The notes beneath the pieces were generated by a model that saw only the letters and a list, made by a program, of their open reading frames with translations, was not told the DNA's origin and searched no databases. A program made the position numbers and the translations under genes. Positions 23,108 to 34,556 of a DNA stretch of 64,000 nucleotides are shown in pieces. This DNA is from Prionace glauca. Its lineage: Eukaryota; Chordata; Chondrichthyes; Carcharhiniformes; Carcharhinidae. How positions within the stretch are numbered: the stretch's first letter is position 1; each line of letters starts with the position of its first letter. The DNA lies in assembly GCA_037974335.1 (NCBI GenBank), contig CM075760.1, positions 31,270,902 to 31,334,901 of the forward strand, read 5' to 3'.

Positions 23108-23481
23108 AATGATCAGCATCAATTTCGAAGAGTTCCTCTTTGTTGCCATATCGCGTTCCTAATGGATAGAGAGCTCAATTAAATATTGATTTCACGAGAT
23201 TACTTTTGGATTTCCCACTTTGAGGTCATCCAACTCCCTTATTCGGGAAAACTTGCAGATTTTTACCTCAGCTAGTCCAATTATATTTTGTGAAATGGAC
23301 TCTATACCATCGTTGCACCTTCCCTTCTGCCAGGAGAACATATGCGATTCGTATTATAATCCTCCAAATGTCAGTCAGATCTATCCCCTTAACCATGTGC
23401 TGTCTTTTCTTCTGTCTTCCATTAGCAGCTGCAATCTTCTGCAATATACAGACTGGAAACGTCAAATTCAGTTCCATTGCT

Positions 23482-23845
23482 GACAACAATCGTTTCTGAT
23501 TGACAATTTATCGTTACAAAAAATAGGGACATCTGACGTTGGGATGCAATTGACGGTCAACACTGGAATAATCAAACCACATTCTGAATTACTTAAGAAC
23601 ATAAGAACATAAGAAATAGGAGCAGGAGTAGGCCATCTGGCCCTTCGAACATGATCTTATTGAATGGCGGGGCAGGCTCGAAGGGCCAGATGGCCTACTC
23701 CTGCTCCTATTTCTTATGTTCTTATGTTCTTAAGTAATTCAGAATGTGGCGTGATTATTCCAGTGTTGACCGTCAATTGCATCCCAACGTCAGATGTCCC
23801 TATTTTTTGTAACGATATATTGTCAATCAGAAACGATTGTTGTCT
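23482..23845. repeat. Near-perfect inverted duplication with a CR1-like tail at its centre
   Basis: Arms 23482-23648 and 23678-23845 (about 167 bases each) are reverse complements with about three differences; spacer about 29 bases. Each arm has roughly 110 bases of non-repeat DNA followed by a LINE 3' tail (aagaacat octamers, aggagcaggagtaggcc). The centre completes one plus-strand LINE tail; the left side repeats its outer part and flank in reverse. Confidence 0.9.
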
Positions 23846-25589
23846 CATTTTCCGGGAAAATACCTTTTCTGTTCTTCCTATGACTTCTTTCAAATTTATT
23901 GACTCCATGTAACATGATGCACCCTTCTGGACATTTAGTAGAATATGCCAGTGGTTTGTCTGATATCCAAGCGGTTTTTTTTCTATCTCTTCCGTTTTTA
24001 TGCTTTCAATTTTGCGATCTATCACCTTGAGTAGGTTTTTTTGCTTTACCTACAATTGCTGAATCTTCCCCAAGAACGAGCTGCTGATCATTAATAGAGC
24101 ATTTATTTTCTTCTCTATAAAGATAGGAATTTTCGAGACACGTGACAGGCAAATAATAACTCCTCCTGGATCGGCATGTATTTTTGATGTCAATTAAACC
24201 AGTTTTACTCGTCGAAGAGTGGTGTTAGCATACTTAGATATGCAACTCTTCATTACTGCACCATAAGGCATGACTTTTGTTATTGAATGCATTTAATTCG
24301 TTTCCATCGCCTCCGGAGTTACATGATTTGTCATTGTAGCCCTGGCAATCGACTATTCAAATTAACTATAGATCTCCATGCTATCTAATTGCATTTCCTG
24401 CTTTCGTTCTTTAACACGATAGTTGCTGTTAGAAGCACAAGATCATGAACTGCACTGGACAGTTACATGACTGACTGTAAATGATCGTCTACTACACATT
24501 CACATATGACTTAATGCACAAAGTGCTACTTTTGAACACAACATAACACATCTATGCGCAGTCGAAGTGACATGAGAAGCAGGAACATGTATTCAAGTCA
24601 GGGTAAAGAGGATTCCGAAGTAAAGGAGTAGCAAAATGAACAGGAAGTATTTTGAAACACCAAAGTCATTGATGGAGATTGTTCTCTAAGACGTTGATCA
24701 GATAAAAACACAAAAAGCAACAGCAGAACTGCAGGAATACATATATGTGGCGTGTTTATTTGTTATGGGAACAAACCATATTCACATGATATGAAAATAT
24801 AGAAGAAAAAATATCAAATGAAACAACTTAAAGCACAAATGCAATACAGTAAAAAATGAAACTTGAAGTGATCAGAGATCTGAGCCAGGCGGGTTTCATC
24901 TGTGTATTTTATACTCATCGAGCCAAGCGACAGAAGAGGCAGTGCTGAATATATTTAATAAATCGGCATGAAAAAGTGCAGTGTGGAGAATATATTGTTT
25001 ACACACGTTATGCCTCTATGCAAAAATACAACATATGCAAGATGGCCAGTGGCTATTGATCTGTTTATCATTCTCGAGGGAGAAACTAGAGAAAGTCATT
25101 CATCAATGAAAAAATGTGGCAAGATAGAAAACACAGATATGGTGTTTTAATAAGCAACGCGAATTGAAATGGGAAACATTTTTGAGCGAATTCATTGATA
25201 TTTTGTGACCGTTGCATGCATTAAAGTAAATGGTAATATAGATGCATTTTATCAACATTTGTAAAAGGCCTTCAAATATCACATAATACATCGACTTACA
25301 CTTTCAGAAAATAGGATCACAGGGAGCATTCAGGAGCACAGATATCTGGTCTGCTGCAAAGTAGAAAGTCAATACCATGAGCAAACCTAATAATTTGGGA
25401 AGGGGGTCCAACATGGATTTCTAATGGGGAAACGGCGCCTTGTAATTTTACATTTCGAAAGTGATAACAGTCCACAGACTCAACTTGCCCTATTGAAAGA
25501 GATATTGCAGACACCACTTAATGCAAGATAATCATTGTTGAAAAAGATATGTGCCGAAATGTATATTATTTCATGTGATGTGGGTTTCG
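23846..25589. other. Region between genes B and C, no identified content
   Basis: AT-rich, unremarkable. I saw no exon or repeat. The approximate centre of the A-B / C-D mirror arrangement falls in or near this stretch. Confidence 0.4.
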
Positions 25590-25711
25590 CTGAGCGGGGC
25601 AGAATTTATTGTCTATCCCTAATTGCCATTTTTGAATGTGACAGTGAGCTGTTTTCTTGAACGTTTGCAGACCATGACTTATAGATACACACACACACAC
25701 ACACACACACA
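25590..25711. repeat. SINE scrap and (AC)n microsatellite
   Basis: 'ttattgtctatccctaattg' is SINE-like wording also found (decayed) at 57025. An AC run of about 12 units lies at 25687-25711. Confidence 0.6.
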
Positions 25712-26694
25712 AATGTGAAGAAATAAATTACAGGATGTTCACTCAGCAACAATAGATTAAGAGATACATTGTTCTGATATAAGATGCTGTGTGATGTGGA
25801 CAGTAACCTGCAGGCGATGGAGGTCCCATACATCTGCTACTCTTGTCCTTCGAAAATACAGAAGACACAAAGTTGAATGGTGCTGTCCATGGGGACTTTT
25901 TCAGATGGCTGCAGTGAAAATTGCAGATGCTGCACACTGCAGCCACTGTGAGTCTAATGTGGAGGCAATGAATGCTGGTGTATATGGATGGATTACTTTT
26001 CGTGTTGGTGTCAAAAACTTTGTTGTTGGAAATACACTCGTCATCAGATTGTGGTTGTTCAGTTAACAGAGGAGAGTTACCAATCATTCAATACCGTTGT
26101 GCCATGATTGATTCGCTGTGCAAACCCAGTGTGCTCCCGTCCTTTCAAACACAAGGTGCCCCTTACGAATTGAGCGATTTCAAAAGTAATAGCTCATCTA
26201 TCACTGTCTTTTCATGTTATGAAGCCCCTCAGCTTTTTTCTTCCTTGTCTGCACAGTGTATTACGTTATTGCCTGTGTCGACAGCAATCTTAGCTATTGT
26301 GCATTTACTTCAAGTTCAGACAAACCAGACTCACCACTTATCGTCGCAGGAGAGTGGTCAGCATACTATCCCTCGCTGGTTTTCCAAAGCACCAAGTATG
26401 CTTTACATCCTCTTGTTGATTTGTTCATAGTGGAAACAGGAAGATTGCAGGATTAACATGTTCCAAAAGAATAGAGTGAACCCTGTAGATGGAAGAATAT
26501 ACCACACTGCAATCCGAGTAAAAGGGAGGCATGTGGTAGACATCAGGAGCACAAAACAATGGAAGACATGAAGGCATCTAGAATGTGCCAGCCCAAACTT
26601 AAATGAAGCGAGCAAAGGAGACATGAAATGCTCCTGATAGGTAAAAAAAAGAAAGTCCTGAGGATTTTTAAACTTTTTTTAAATTTGTACATTA
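25712..26694. other. No identified content
   Basis: No supported gene. The overlapping open frames at 25972-26430 have no recognisable motif or splice context. Confidence 0.4.
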
Positions 26695-27060
26695 ATAGTT
26701 GACGGAGATGTACAAAATCATGAGGGGCCCGAGAAGAGTACAAAATAGATGCTGGTCCCACATAAAACTATCAAGAACGAAAGAGAAGACTAAAATGATT
26801 TGCAAAGGAAGGAAATATTTTTCACACACATTAATGTTTTTTGGTCTGGACTACATGGCTGAAAATGTGGGGAAGACAGGTTCAATCGAAGCCTTCAAGA
26901 TGCCATTGCATGATTATTTGAAACAGTGTACAGTGGTGCGGGGAAAAGGCATGAGAAGGCACCTTATGAACTGGTTTGGAGAGCCGGTGCGAACACAATG
27001 AGCTTAACACTCGCCTTCTCTCGTAACAATGCGCTGATACTGTGAGCTCCTTGAATTAGG
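26695..27060 (+). mobile_element. Old CR1-like LINE 3' end
   Basis: Decayed C-terminal ORF2 wording (EMYKIMRG, YMAENVGKTGSIEAFKM), then tail words 'gagccggtgcgaacacaatg', 'aacaatgcgctgatactgtg'. Confidence 0.55.
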
Positions 27061-27960
27061 AAGACTGACCTTCAAACACAACAGTCATCTGACTTTGAGC
27101 TAAGTGTGGCCCAAACGAGCGGAGAGTTTTCCCCTGATATTCATTGACTCCAATTTTGGGAGAGCTTCTTGATTCCACACTAGATCAAATGCTACCTAGT
27201 AATGAAGACACTAACACTTCAAATTTGAATTTCAGATTTATTGTCCATTTTTGAACCAAGGCTATAACGAGCTGAGTGAACCTGGCTGAATCCAAATTGG
27301 CAGTCACTGATCTGGTTATTTCTGAGCAATTACACTTTGAAAGTGCTGTTGAAGCGACCTTCCATCACTGCAACAATGTTTGCGAGTAGTCACATGGGTC
27401 CATAATTGACCGGATTGTATTTGTCCTCTTTGTTGTGTGCAAGACATTCTTGGGCACATGATGCCCATGAAGGAGTAAACACCAATGCCAACAGAGTTTT
27501 CTTTCCCTCACATCAATCTGGGGACAAACGAATGACAGCGATCCTTTCGTCTGTATGAACACCATGGTTCCAATAAAAGATGAGAACTTGCTGGATCCCT
27601 TCCAACATATAGGGCATTTGAATATTGTGCTCCCAACCTGAACCCTCCAGTGGATCATCAGAGCACAAATCTACCAGAACCTACTCCTAAATTGAATTAA
27701 GGTGTGTAAAATATCCATCACTGCAGTGCACTCTGGCCAAAGTGATACTTCCCTCGCAGGGACAGAACAGGAAGTCTTAATTCACCCCAAATGCTCCACA
27801 GCCAGAAGCACGCCACACCACTACCCGAAACACTGCAGTGTTTTTGAAGGCTACCTCTCCTGTTAAAAGGTTGTACACCCTCACTCGATAATGGTAAAAT
27901 TTGGCATGACAAATTGATAGATAGAGAGGTCGAGACACAGGTCAGAGAGAGAGAAATGAA
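27061..27960. other. Possible ancient LINE scraps
   Basis: 27340-27460 ('ccataattgaccggattgt', 'tttgtcctctttgttgtgtg') resembles a reverse transcriptase region of another shark LINE on the minus strand; similar wording occurs near 52900. The rest is unidentified. Confidence 0.35.
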
Positions 27961-27964
27961 TAGT

Positions 27965-28150
27965 TAGTTGGTTGGATGGATAGAAGGACGGATGGGGAAT
28001 GGTTGGATGGGTGGATGGACGGATGGGGAATGGTTGGATGGGTGGATGGACGGATGAAAGGACAAATGGATGGATGAGCTGGTGGACGACCAACAGACGG
28101 AGGGATCGCTGGGTGGAGAGAGAGAGAAGGACGGGCGGAGGAATGAACGG
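27965..28150. repeat. GGAT/GGAC-rich minisatellite
   Basis: Two perfect adjacent copies of a 31-base unit (27990-28020 and 28021-28051; unit starts ggatggggaatggttgg), within a longer ggatgga/ggacgga-rich tract. Confidence 0.85.
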
Positions 28151-28204
28151 ACGGAAAGGAACACTTCACTGACTAAGAATAAATGGCATTAACATTTGTT
28201 CATC

Positions 28205-29115
28205 CTACGTGGAAAATTTTGAAAAAAAGATGCCAAATTGTTTTAGTGGGTATGTCACCAAATTCTTTAACTCGGCTCTGATTTTACTCTGAGTCCCAGC
28301 ATAAATCAATGGGTTAATGCAGGAACACAAAAACAGAAGCATGTATCCATTTTCCTCAAGATTAAATGTATCACTGAAACTATAACCTGAGAAATAAGTA
28401 ACTTTTGCAATTCGGACATTGATGATAGTTATAAAAAATAACAAATATAACAAGATGAAATTTCCCGAAATTGTGAAGAGTAAAACAATAGATTTTTTCC
28501 GCTTGTCCACCTCTGGGTCGCTCTTTCCATTGCCCTGGGCCCGGAGTCTCCTGCGGGCTCTATTGGCCACTAGAATGTGTCTTACCGTAATTGCATTCAG
28601 CAGCAAAATCAAAATGAATGGGAGGATAGGGGTTACAATGCAACGCATCCAGTCATAAGCAACCCAGAAAGGGGATGTGTAAAATATTAGCTTTACGTTG
28701 CAGAGCCAGGATACATTTTTAATTATGTACATGGGCTCATAAATAAAGTACACAAAGACATTTTTTACACAGGTCAGTGTGGACACGATTCCAATGACCA
28801 AAGTCGCCACATTTTCATTACAATATTTCACTTTGAGTTTCTGGCAACAAATGGTCACAAATCTATCAAACGTGAAAGCGACGGTTAACCAGACAGAACT
28901 GTCCATGGCGGCAGAATTGAGGGCGGTCCGGAAACTGCAAACGGGTGTGATAGACAAGAAACTGGATGGAAAAAATATTCCAACAATCCTGTTCAATACT
29001 ACAGCTGATATTATGAGCAGGAGATCCGCCACCGCCATGGACACCAGGTAATACGTGATACATCTGGAGAGACCACAACTTCTTCTCGCGAGGATCATAA
29101 TCACTGCTGTGTTAG
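28205..29115 (-). CDS. GPCR gene C, exon 2 (GPR139-like receptor)
   Basis: Acceptor ctattgcag precedes 29115; with exon 1 the product is 326 residues, the same as gene B. Visible: TM1 asparagine (ANTAVIMIL), TM2 MAVADLLLI, TPVCSF and WLCN loop cysteines, FTFDRF at the end of TM3 (arginine about residue 108), TM5 TPILPFILILLLN, basic loop RARRRLR, TM6 SIVLLFTISGNF with no proline and tyrosine at the tryptophan site, NPLIY near 291-295, tail ending FSKFST. Closest to B (shared NRI-GI-FP, FIYEP, KVTYFSG). Class A receptor, plasma membrane, ligand unknown. The open frame runs upstream of the acceptor into the intron; that extension is not coding. The gene looks intact. Confidence 0.88.
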
Positions 29116-29951
29116 CTGCAATAGAGGGAAAGACATTGTGAGAATTTGTGCATGAAAGCGTAAGAAATGGAAAGTTCATCGCAAATAAAAAACAATTAAT
29201 GACATTGTGTTCTGCGTGATATGTGCACCTCAGAGACAATTGCTTCTGCTTAATAATAATATTTTTATTAATAATAAGGAATGTTAACAAAATTGACTGT
29301 GTCTTTAGTGAGACCGGACAAAGGCATAATGCGAAATGGAAAACACATCAAAACCAGCACTGAAGCATTAAATGCACAATACAATGACATGAAAATAAGT
29401 AATTTTAAAAAATGGAGCAGGTAAATTGGAAAATAGCTATCATTAAGTGTGGAAGTTAGTAAGGTCAAGAATTATACAGCAATGGGTATTAAATATGGCA
29501 CATGAATGACAGCAAAACGATTTACTTTTGGAAAAATCTGCAGTGAATTTTCACGAATACACCTTCAAACGAAGGCAAATAAATTGACAATTATTAGCAG
29601 TTGTCTGAGCTTGTGGAGGAGATTTGGGAAGCAGCGCTAAGACTGAATTGTATCCCTAATAATCATCTGAAATATCCGGTGATATATAAAACAATACTCT
29701 AAATACGAGAGATTTGACCAGTTATGTTGCTTGACTCATTGCAGAAAACAGAACAATTCGAAACGATGCTGGGTCCTGGCACAGCACAAGCTGTAAATGT
29801 GAAATAGAACTCCCGGGCTGAGCCAATGAGTGTTTGGCACTAGAAGCAGGCTTAGATTGTTGTGAGTTGGGGATAAGAAACAAACATTGAGGGAATTGAT
29901 GCAACCAATCAATATGTTTTTGGCAGCTATTAAATAACTCAGAAATCTTAC
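29116..29951 (-). other. Intron of gene C
   Basis: 836-base AT-rich intron between donor GTAAGA (at 29951) and the acceptor at 29116. No repeat recognised. Confidence 0.75.
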
Positions 29952-30021
29952 CTGAAACTCCGATAGCTGCTATGACTGGATAATAAATGGCAAACACCAG
30001 GCCTTTTGGTATTCCATGCAT
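29952..30021 (-). CDS. GPCR gene C, exon 1
   Basis: Codes MHGIPKGLVFAIYY...AAIGVS plus one base, 70 bases, same phase and length as gene B exon 1. Another in-frame ATG lies at 30045, but the TATA box at 30078-30071 would place transcription start near 30048, leaving almost no leader. The 30021 ATG keeps the exact 57-base TATA-to-ATG distance of gene B and matches its MHG start, so it is preferred. Confidence 0.85.
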
Positions 30022-30070
30022 TTCTTCCAGAAGTGCTGATTGCACTCTGCACTACATTGATGAATTGCCA

Positions 30071-30102
30071 TATTTATACCAGATGTCAGGCTCTAGGGAT
30101 AT
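30071..30102 (-). promoter_or_regulatory. Core promoter of gene C
   Basis: On minus: atatccctagagcctgacat (30102-30083) then TATAAATA (30078-30071). It is the counterpart of the gene B promoter; the upstream block differs at only a few positions while the surrounding sequence is less alike. Confidence 0.7.
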
Positions 30103-30167
30103 AATTAGATTTCTTGATCTTTCGCATGAATTAAATTGAAGAGAACAAACAGATTACTGCAACAAAA

Positions 30168-30621
30168 GCAACGTGACACAATGGTTAGCACTTTTGCTTC
30201 ATAGCAAGTAGTCTCACGACACCAGGTTAAAGTCCAACAGTTTTATTCGATACCAAAAGCCACTAGCTTTCGAACGTTGCCCCTTCGTCAGGTAAGCGGG
30301 AGTTCTGTGCACAAATAAGGCATATAAAGACACAAACTCAATTTTCAAAATAATTGTTTGAATGGAGGTCTTTACAAGTAATCCAATCTCAAAGGTACAG
30401 ACAATGTGAGTGGAGAGAGGGTTAAGCACAGGTTAAAGAGATGTGTATTGTCTCCAGACGGGACAGTTAGTGAGATTTTGCAAGCCCAGGCAAGTAATGG
30501 GGGTTATAGAAAGCGTGACATGAACCCAAACTCCCAGTTCAGGCTGTTCTCATGTATGTGGAACCAGGGACTTGGGTCCAATTCCGGCCTAGGGTCACTG
30601 TCTGCATGAAATTTGCACATT
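30168..30621 (+). mobile_element. SINE split by a fold-back element
   Basis: SINE head at 30168-30206 ('gtgacacaatggttagcact') and continuation at 30563-30621 ('ggacttgggtccaattccgg', 'gtcactgtctgcatgaaatt') bracket a fold-back copy at 30207-30562 ('tagtctcacgacaccaggtt', 'ctagctttcgaacgttgcc', 'ggcatataaagacacaaac'). The fold-back copy lacks its outer 5' end and its 3' arm. Confidence 0.75.
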
Positions 30622-30713
30622 GTAACCATAACTCTAACCCTAACCTTAACACTAAAACTAACCACAACCCTAACTAACTATCTAACTTAACCTTAACATT
30701 AACCCTAACCCTC
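30622..30713. repeat. Interstitial telomere-like array
   Basis: About 92 bases of degenerate CCCTAA repeats (ctaaccctaacc, aaccctaactaacta, ttaaccctaaccctc). It begins exactly where the SINE body stops after 'atttgcacat'. After it, 'ggtgataataaagcc' resembles a SINE end. Confidence 0.85.
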
Positions 30714-32189
30714 GGTGATAATAAAGCCAATACAAAACAATAGCAAGAATATGGACCTCAAGAAAGGGGAGAGAAAAAGGTTCAGGACAAAACAAAGAAA
30801 ATAGCCCACCAGTTAAGAAGCCAACAGCCTCGTAGACAGAGACTAATCTCTCCTTAACCTACAGACAATAAAGATTCATTGGATCTCTCAGAACCCAACA
30901 CCAGTCAAATGATACGAAAAACTCTCCCAAGCCAAAGCGTTTGTCGAGGGGTGGAGGTGGGGGGGGGGGGGGGAGGGGGAGGCTTTGGGGGCGTGGAGGG
31001 AGTTGGGTGTGCGGAGGGCATGGGAAATTATGATGGATGCTGAGATGATGATGTCCATGAAATACTCGCCCCAGACTCCCATTGAGCTACATTCAGAGTC
31101 AGATTGCAGCTCGGATAGAAAATTGGATTGTCTGCGATTACACTTAATAAAATCCCGTGTCGGCATTCGACAGTGAGATTGGTATAATGAGCTAATAACT
31201 CAAATCAGTGCACAGTTAGTCATTTTGAGGCGCTCATGCAATTTGCTGTGTTTGTTATAGATCTGAGTGAGTTAGGGCTCGAATTGTGCTGAAGTCAAAA
31301 ATTATAACAAGCAACTGCATCTTAAATATACACAGAACATAACATAGAGGCAGGGTTCAGCTGGATTTCTAAACGGACTAAGGGAAAAACTGAGCACCGA
31401 GGAATGGAAAATCCAGCGACATGTGAGACATGTGTCCAATTATAATGAAAGATTATTTGATAATGTCTGGATGAGAAAATAGACAAATCTTTAAATCACT
31501 AAAATGTAAGGTTATACAATAATTAGCTGGTAATCGACGTGTTCACTAGCGGGAAGGTAAATATGAATGCAAGTATTAAATTCACTATCCTTCGGCCAAA
31601 TTTCTCTGTGAATCTTATTGACAGAAATATTAATGCCATTGCTTTACTGATTGTTCCCTTTCCATGGAAACAGTGAAATCAATTTTCTTCAAATATCTCT
31701 TCATACCTGCTGCACTAACCTTGAGATTAAAGTGATACAACATTTCCAACTGTTGGCGGACCACAGAGACTGCAGGCTCTGATGCTTGTGAGTCTGCGAA
31801 CTGGTTACTGAAAATGAATATTGAACGATGTTTTCCGAGATTGGAGCTTGTAGAAGGATCTCGGCTGGCGTATTCGCCCTTTTTATAACCAGACACCGCA
31901 GATAAATCGTGTTCTTCATTTCCCATTGGGAGATAATGTCCGGAGATTGAAGTTGCGATTACATGAGACATCAAATTGTACATTCGATGCAGTTATCAGA
32001 CGGTAATCACATTCAGAATCTTAGTGGGTAAACATTTCTGCTCTCTTTAATTCATTTGTCAGACATTTTCACGGTTTAGTCTTAAAAAAGGAACAAAGAA
32101 TCAGAGATTTACAGGGACACACACATAGGTGTTGGAGGCTACAGAGAGGCATACACATATAGATGCAGATACACCAAGAACCCGCCTAT
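30714..32189. other. No identified content except a G run
   Basis: A run of about 18 G with a single interruption lies around 30957-30980. No gene or repeat recognised otherwise; the open frame at 31630-31983 has no motif. Confidence 0.4.
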
Positions 32190-32336
32190 CTGTGAGAAGA
32201 AACTGGCGTATCCCCACACAGACACGAGGAGAATGTGCAAACTCCACACAGACATTGACCAGAGCTGGGCATCGAACTCCAGGACTCTGGAAGCTGTGAA
32301 GCAGCAGTGCTAAACATTGTGCTACCGTGCCGCTCG
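32190..32336 (-). mobile_element. tRNA-derived SINE, head and body
   Basis: Reverse wording 'gaatgtgcaaactccacaca', 'agctgtgaagcagcagtgct', 'ttgtgctaccgtgccgctcg'. 3' half missing. Confidence 0.8.
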
Positions 32337-32394
32337 TTTCTATATCTAAACATTCAATGTCCCCATTCATAAAGTTGCAAAATGTGGTCTCTCG

Positions 32395-32625
32395 CTAGAA
32401 ACTTTGAAATATTAGTTTTACTAACTACTAAGGTTCCCAGACCATAGCCCCTCCTCATCTCAGTTTTAAACCTACCGATCGTCAAACTATCCATATGACC
32501 TCTTGTTTTAAATTGCCCCATAAAAAAATAAACTTTGGGTCTATCTTTATTTATCAATCCATTTAAAATTGTATATACCTCGATCAGATTCCCCCCTCAC
32601 TTCTAAACTTCATCAGCTTATGAGA
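32395..32625 (-). mobile_element. Old CR1-like LINE fragment
   Basis: Words 'agcccctcctcatctcagtt', 'aactttgggtctatctttat', 'tatatacctcgatcagattc', 'cccctcacttctaaactt', which is reverse-complement LINE C-terminal wording. Strongly diverged. Confidence 0.55.
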
Positions 32626-32696
32626 CAATTTCACCTCACTATCAATTCCACGGCCCAGCTCAATCCGTGTTGTCATTGGCTGAACGAGGCAATCAT

Positions 32697-32990
32697 AGAA
32701 CAAAGAACAAAGAACAAAACAGCACGGGAAACAGGCCCTTCGGCCCAACGAGCCCGCGCCGCCGTCCCATGGTCAGTGACCTATTCATGACTCTAGTCTA
32801 TGCCTAATGTGTGAGGATCAGGGAGTTCCAATATAGGGACAATTTGTTACCCAATCAATCAGCCTAAAAGCACATTTTTGGGATGTGGGAGGAAACCGGA
32901 GCACCCGGAGGAAACCCACGCAACCATGGGGAGAACGCGCAAACTCCCACGGACACAGGCCCAACTCCATGTGTCCGCACAGCAACAGAG
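32697..32990 (-). mobile_element. SINE-like repeat with TTCTTTG tail, near full
   Basis: Starts with three aaagaac-type units, 'gggaaacaggcccttcggcc', 'gtgggaggaaaccggagcac', and ends with 'tccatgtgtccgcacagcaa', matching 22830-23107 in reverse. Low divergence. Confidence 0.85.
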
Positions 32991-33118
32991 TTGCTCATGT
33001 TTCATCCAAACGGACATTTTGAAAATGGAAAGTGTCAGAAGTGAAAAAAAGATCTAAATGAAAATAAGAAGCAAAGGGATTTGTGTTAAGTCAGTTTAGA
33101 AACTACTGTTCACTGGTT

Positions 33119-33189
33119 TCCCTGGTAGTCCAGTGGTTTGTGTTCAGCACTTCCCCACTGATGTGTTGTTTCAATTTCCACCGAGGAAA
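33119..33189 (+). pseudogene. tRNA-Glu-like pseudogene
   Basis: Starts TCCCTGGTAGTCCAGTGG, with a good A box. The anticodon arm is lost and the T arm is decayed (gtttcaatttcc). About 71 bases. Likely a dead tRNA-Glu copy. Confidence 0.5.
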
Positions 33190-34140
33190 ATAAGATTATT
33201 TGATCTCAGCAAACCATTAATAATGATCTGATTGACTCTCCGATCGAAAGCAGATCTACTAGAATCAGCCGAGTGAGGTTTGCAAGTTTAGATCAGAGCT
33301 GGAAATTTCATATGTGGAATAGTTCAAGAACAAACACAGAAAGAGGACAGTGATAGACTGCAAAGTACTAACGATTGAGATGTTGCAATGTAAAATCTGT
33401 GTGCTAATGAGTCAGATTTCACCGTTTACATTCATATTGAATAATGGAACTTTTCCCTCACTCTGCATTGAAAAGCGTTTGGAAATATTTTAGTTCAGTT
33501 TCGAACTGTCAGAAGCGAAAGTGATAATTATACTGGAGTGTTCAGGGAATGTTTTCATTGGCTGAACACATCATGGTTGAATCACAAGCTGCCATTTTGC
33601 GGGAGAAATCTGTTTGTGATGAAAGTGGTCTGGTGTAAAAATTAAATTAACAAAAACAGCGTGGATAAAGTAAATTCTAAAACACGCTGTAAGCTGCTGG
33701 TCTGGTGGTTACAGTTTGAGTCTTTCCCTGCTGTTCGGATTACTGGTCTGAAATTGAAAATTTATTGCTCCAATCCAAACTCAGAAAACACATCTGAGTT
33801 GTTACCTGGATGAACATATAAAATATAATCGCGCCTCGTGCCCTGAAGTGCAGACTCTGAGCAAATTCAACAGGAGGTTCTCTTGTCATTTCTGACAGAA
33901 ATTGGGAAGAGACGAGCTGAAGGACAGTTTAAATGATGCCGGCCCTTCACTGCATGTTACTGTGTGCAGCTCATTGTGTTTCTGAGGTGAGATGATTTCT
34001 GTTTGTTCCTCAGTTCAGACTTACCTGAATCAGTGAAGGAGCAGGCTCAATCCTCCTGATGGTCTTTCCAAGTTCCATTGCTTTTAATGAATTTCAGTAA
34101 CGTTATCATCAAATAATATTATTGTGAGAGCGTTTCACGT
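33190..34140. other. No identified content
   Basis: Possibly a further tRNA-Glu relic near 33695-33760 (ggtctggtggttaca, ttcggatta), too weak to call. Confidence 0.35.
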
Positions 34141-34222
34141 GGTAGAGTGGCCGAGCGGTCTAAGGCGCTGGATGAAGGCTCCCGTCTCTTCGGAGGCGTG
34201 GGTTCGAGTCCCACCGCTGCCA
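34141..34222 (+). tRNA. tRNA-Leu (AAG), probably non-functional variant
   Basis: 82 bases, type II tRNA with A box (tggccgagcgg), long variable arm (gtctcttcggaggc) and B box ggttcgagtcc. Anticodon AAG by position. The anticodon loop reads TGAAGGC, so the near-universal U33 is G; one anticodon-stem pair and one acceptor-stem pair are also mismatched. The polymerase III boxes are intact but function in decoding is doubtful. Confidence 0.8.
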
Positions 34223-34483
34223 AAATGGATTTGAGTTTTGGTCTCACAGCTCAGATTGAATGCAGGGATGTGTACGGTGTCATTTTCGTCAAGAACAACG
34301 AACAGAAACATTACCAACTGAACAATTTGCCGGGGTAAAGCAGAGGGTGCAAGTGGCCCCTTTTGAGATCACACACACAATGAATTTCTGACTGCCGAGT
34401 TAAACACTCAGATGAAGGAGCAGCGCTCCAAATCATTACTCTCTTCGATATCTGGGAGACGGAAGCTTCCCACCTACCAGCCG

Positions 34484-34556
34484 GCCGAAATAGCTCAATC
34501 GGGAGAGCGTTAGACTGAAGATCTAAAGGTACCTGGTTCAATCCCGGGTTTCGGCA
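34484..34556 (+). tRNA. tRNA-Phe (GAA)
   Basis: 73 bases. Acceptor GCCGAAA pairs fully with TTTCGGC, discriminator A; anticodon loop CTGAAGA with GAA; A box tagctcaatcggg; B box ggttcaatccc. All four stems can form. Looks functional. Confidence 0.93.

Noticed and set aside
23664-24025. Open frames on both strands
   Set aside because: They arise from the inverted duplication and LINE tail; no conserved protein words.
29116-29290. N-terminal extension of gene C exon 2 in the open frame
   Set aside because: Lies upstream of a good splice acceptor and matches nothing in the other receptors; it is intron.
30022-30045. Upstream in-frame ATG of gene C
   Set aside because: Only 33 bases from the TATA box start, so close to the expected transcription start, and not shared with gene B.
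34147-34338. 63-codon plus frame
   Set aside because: Reads through the tRNA-Leu gene.
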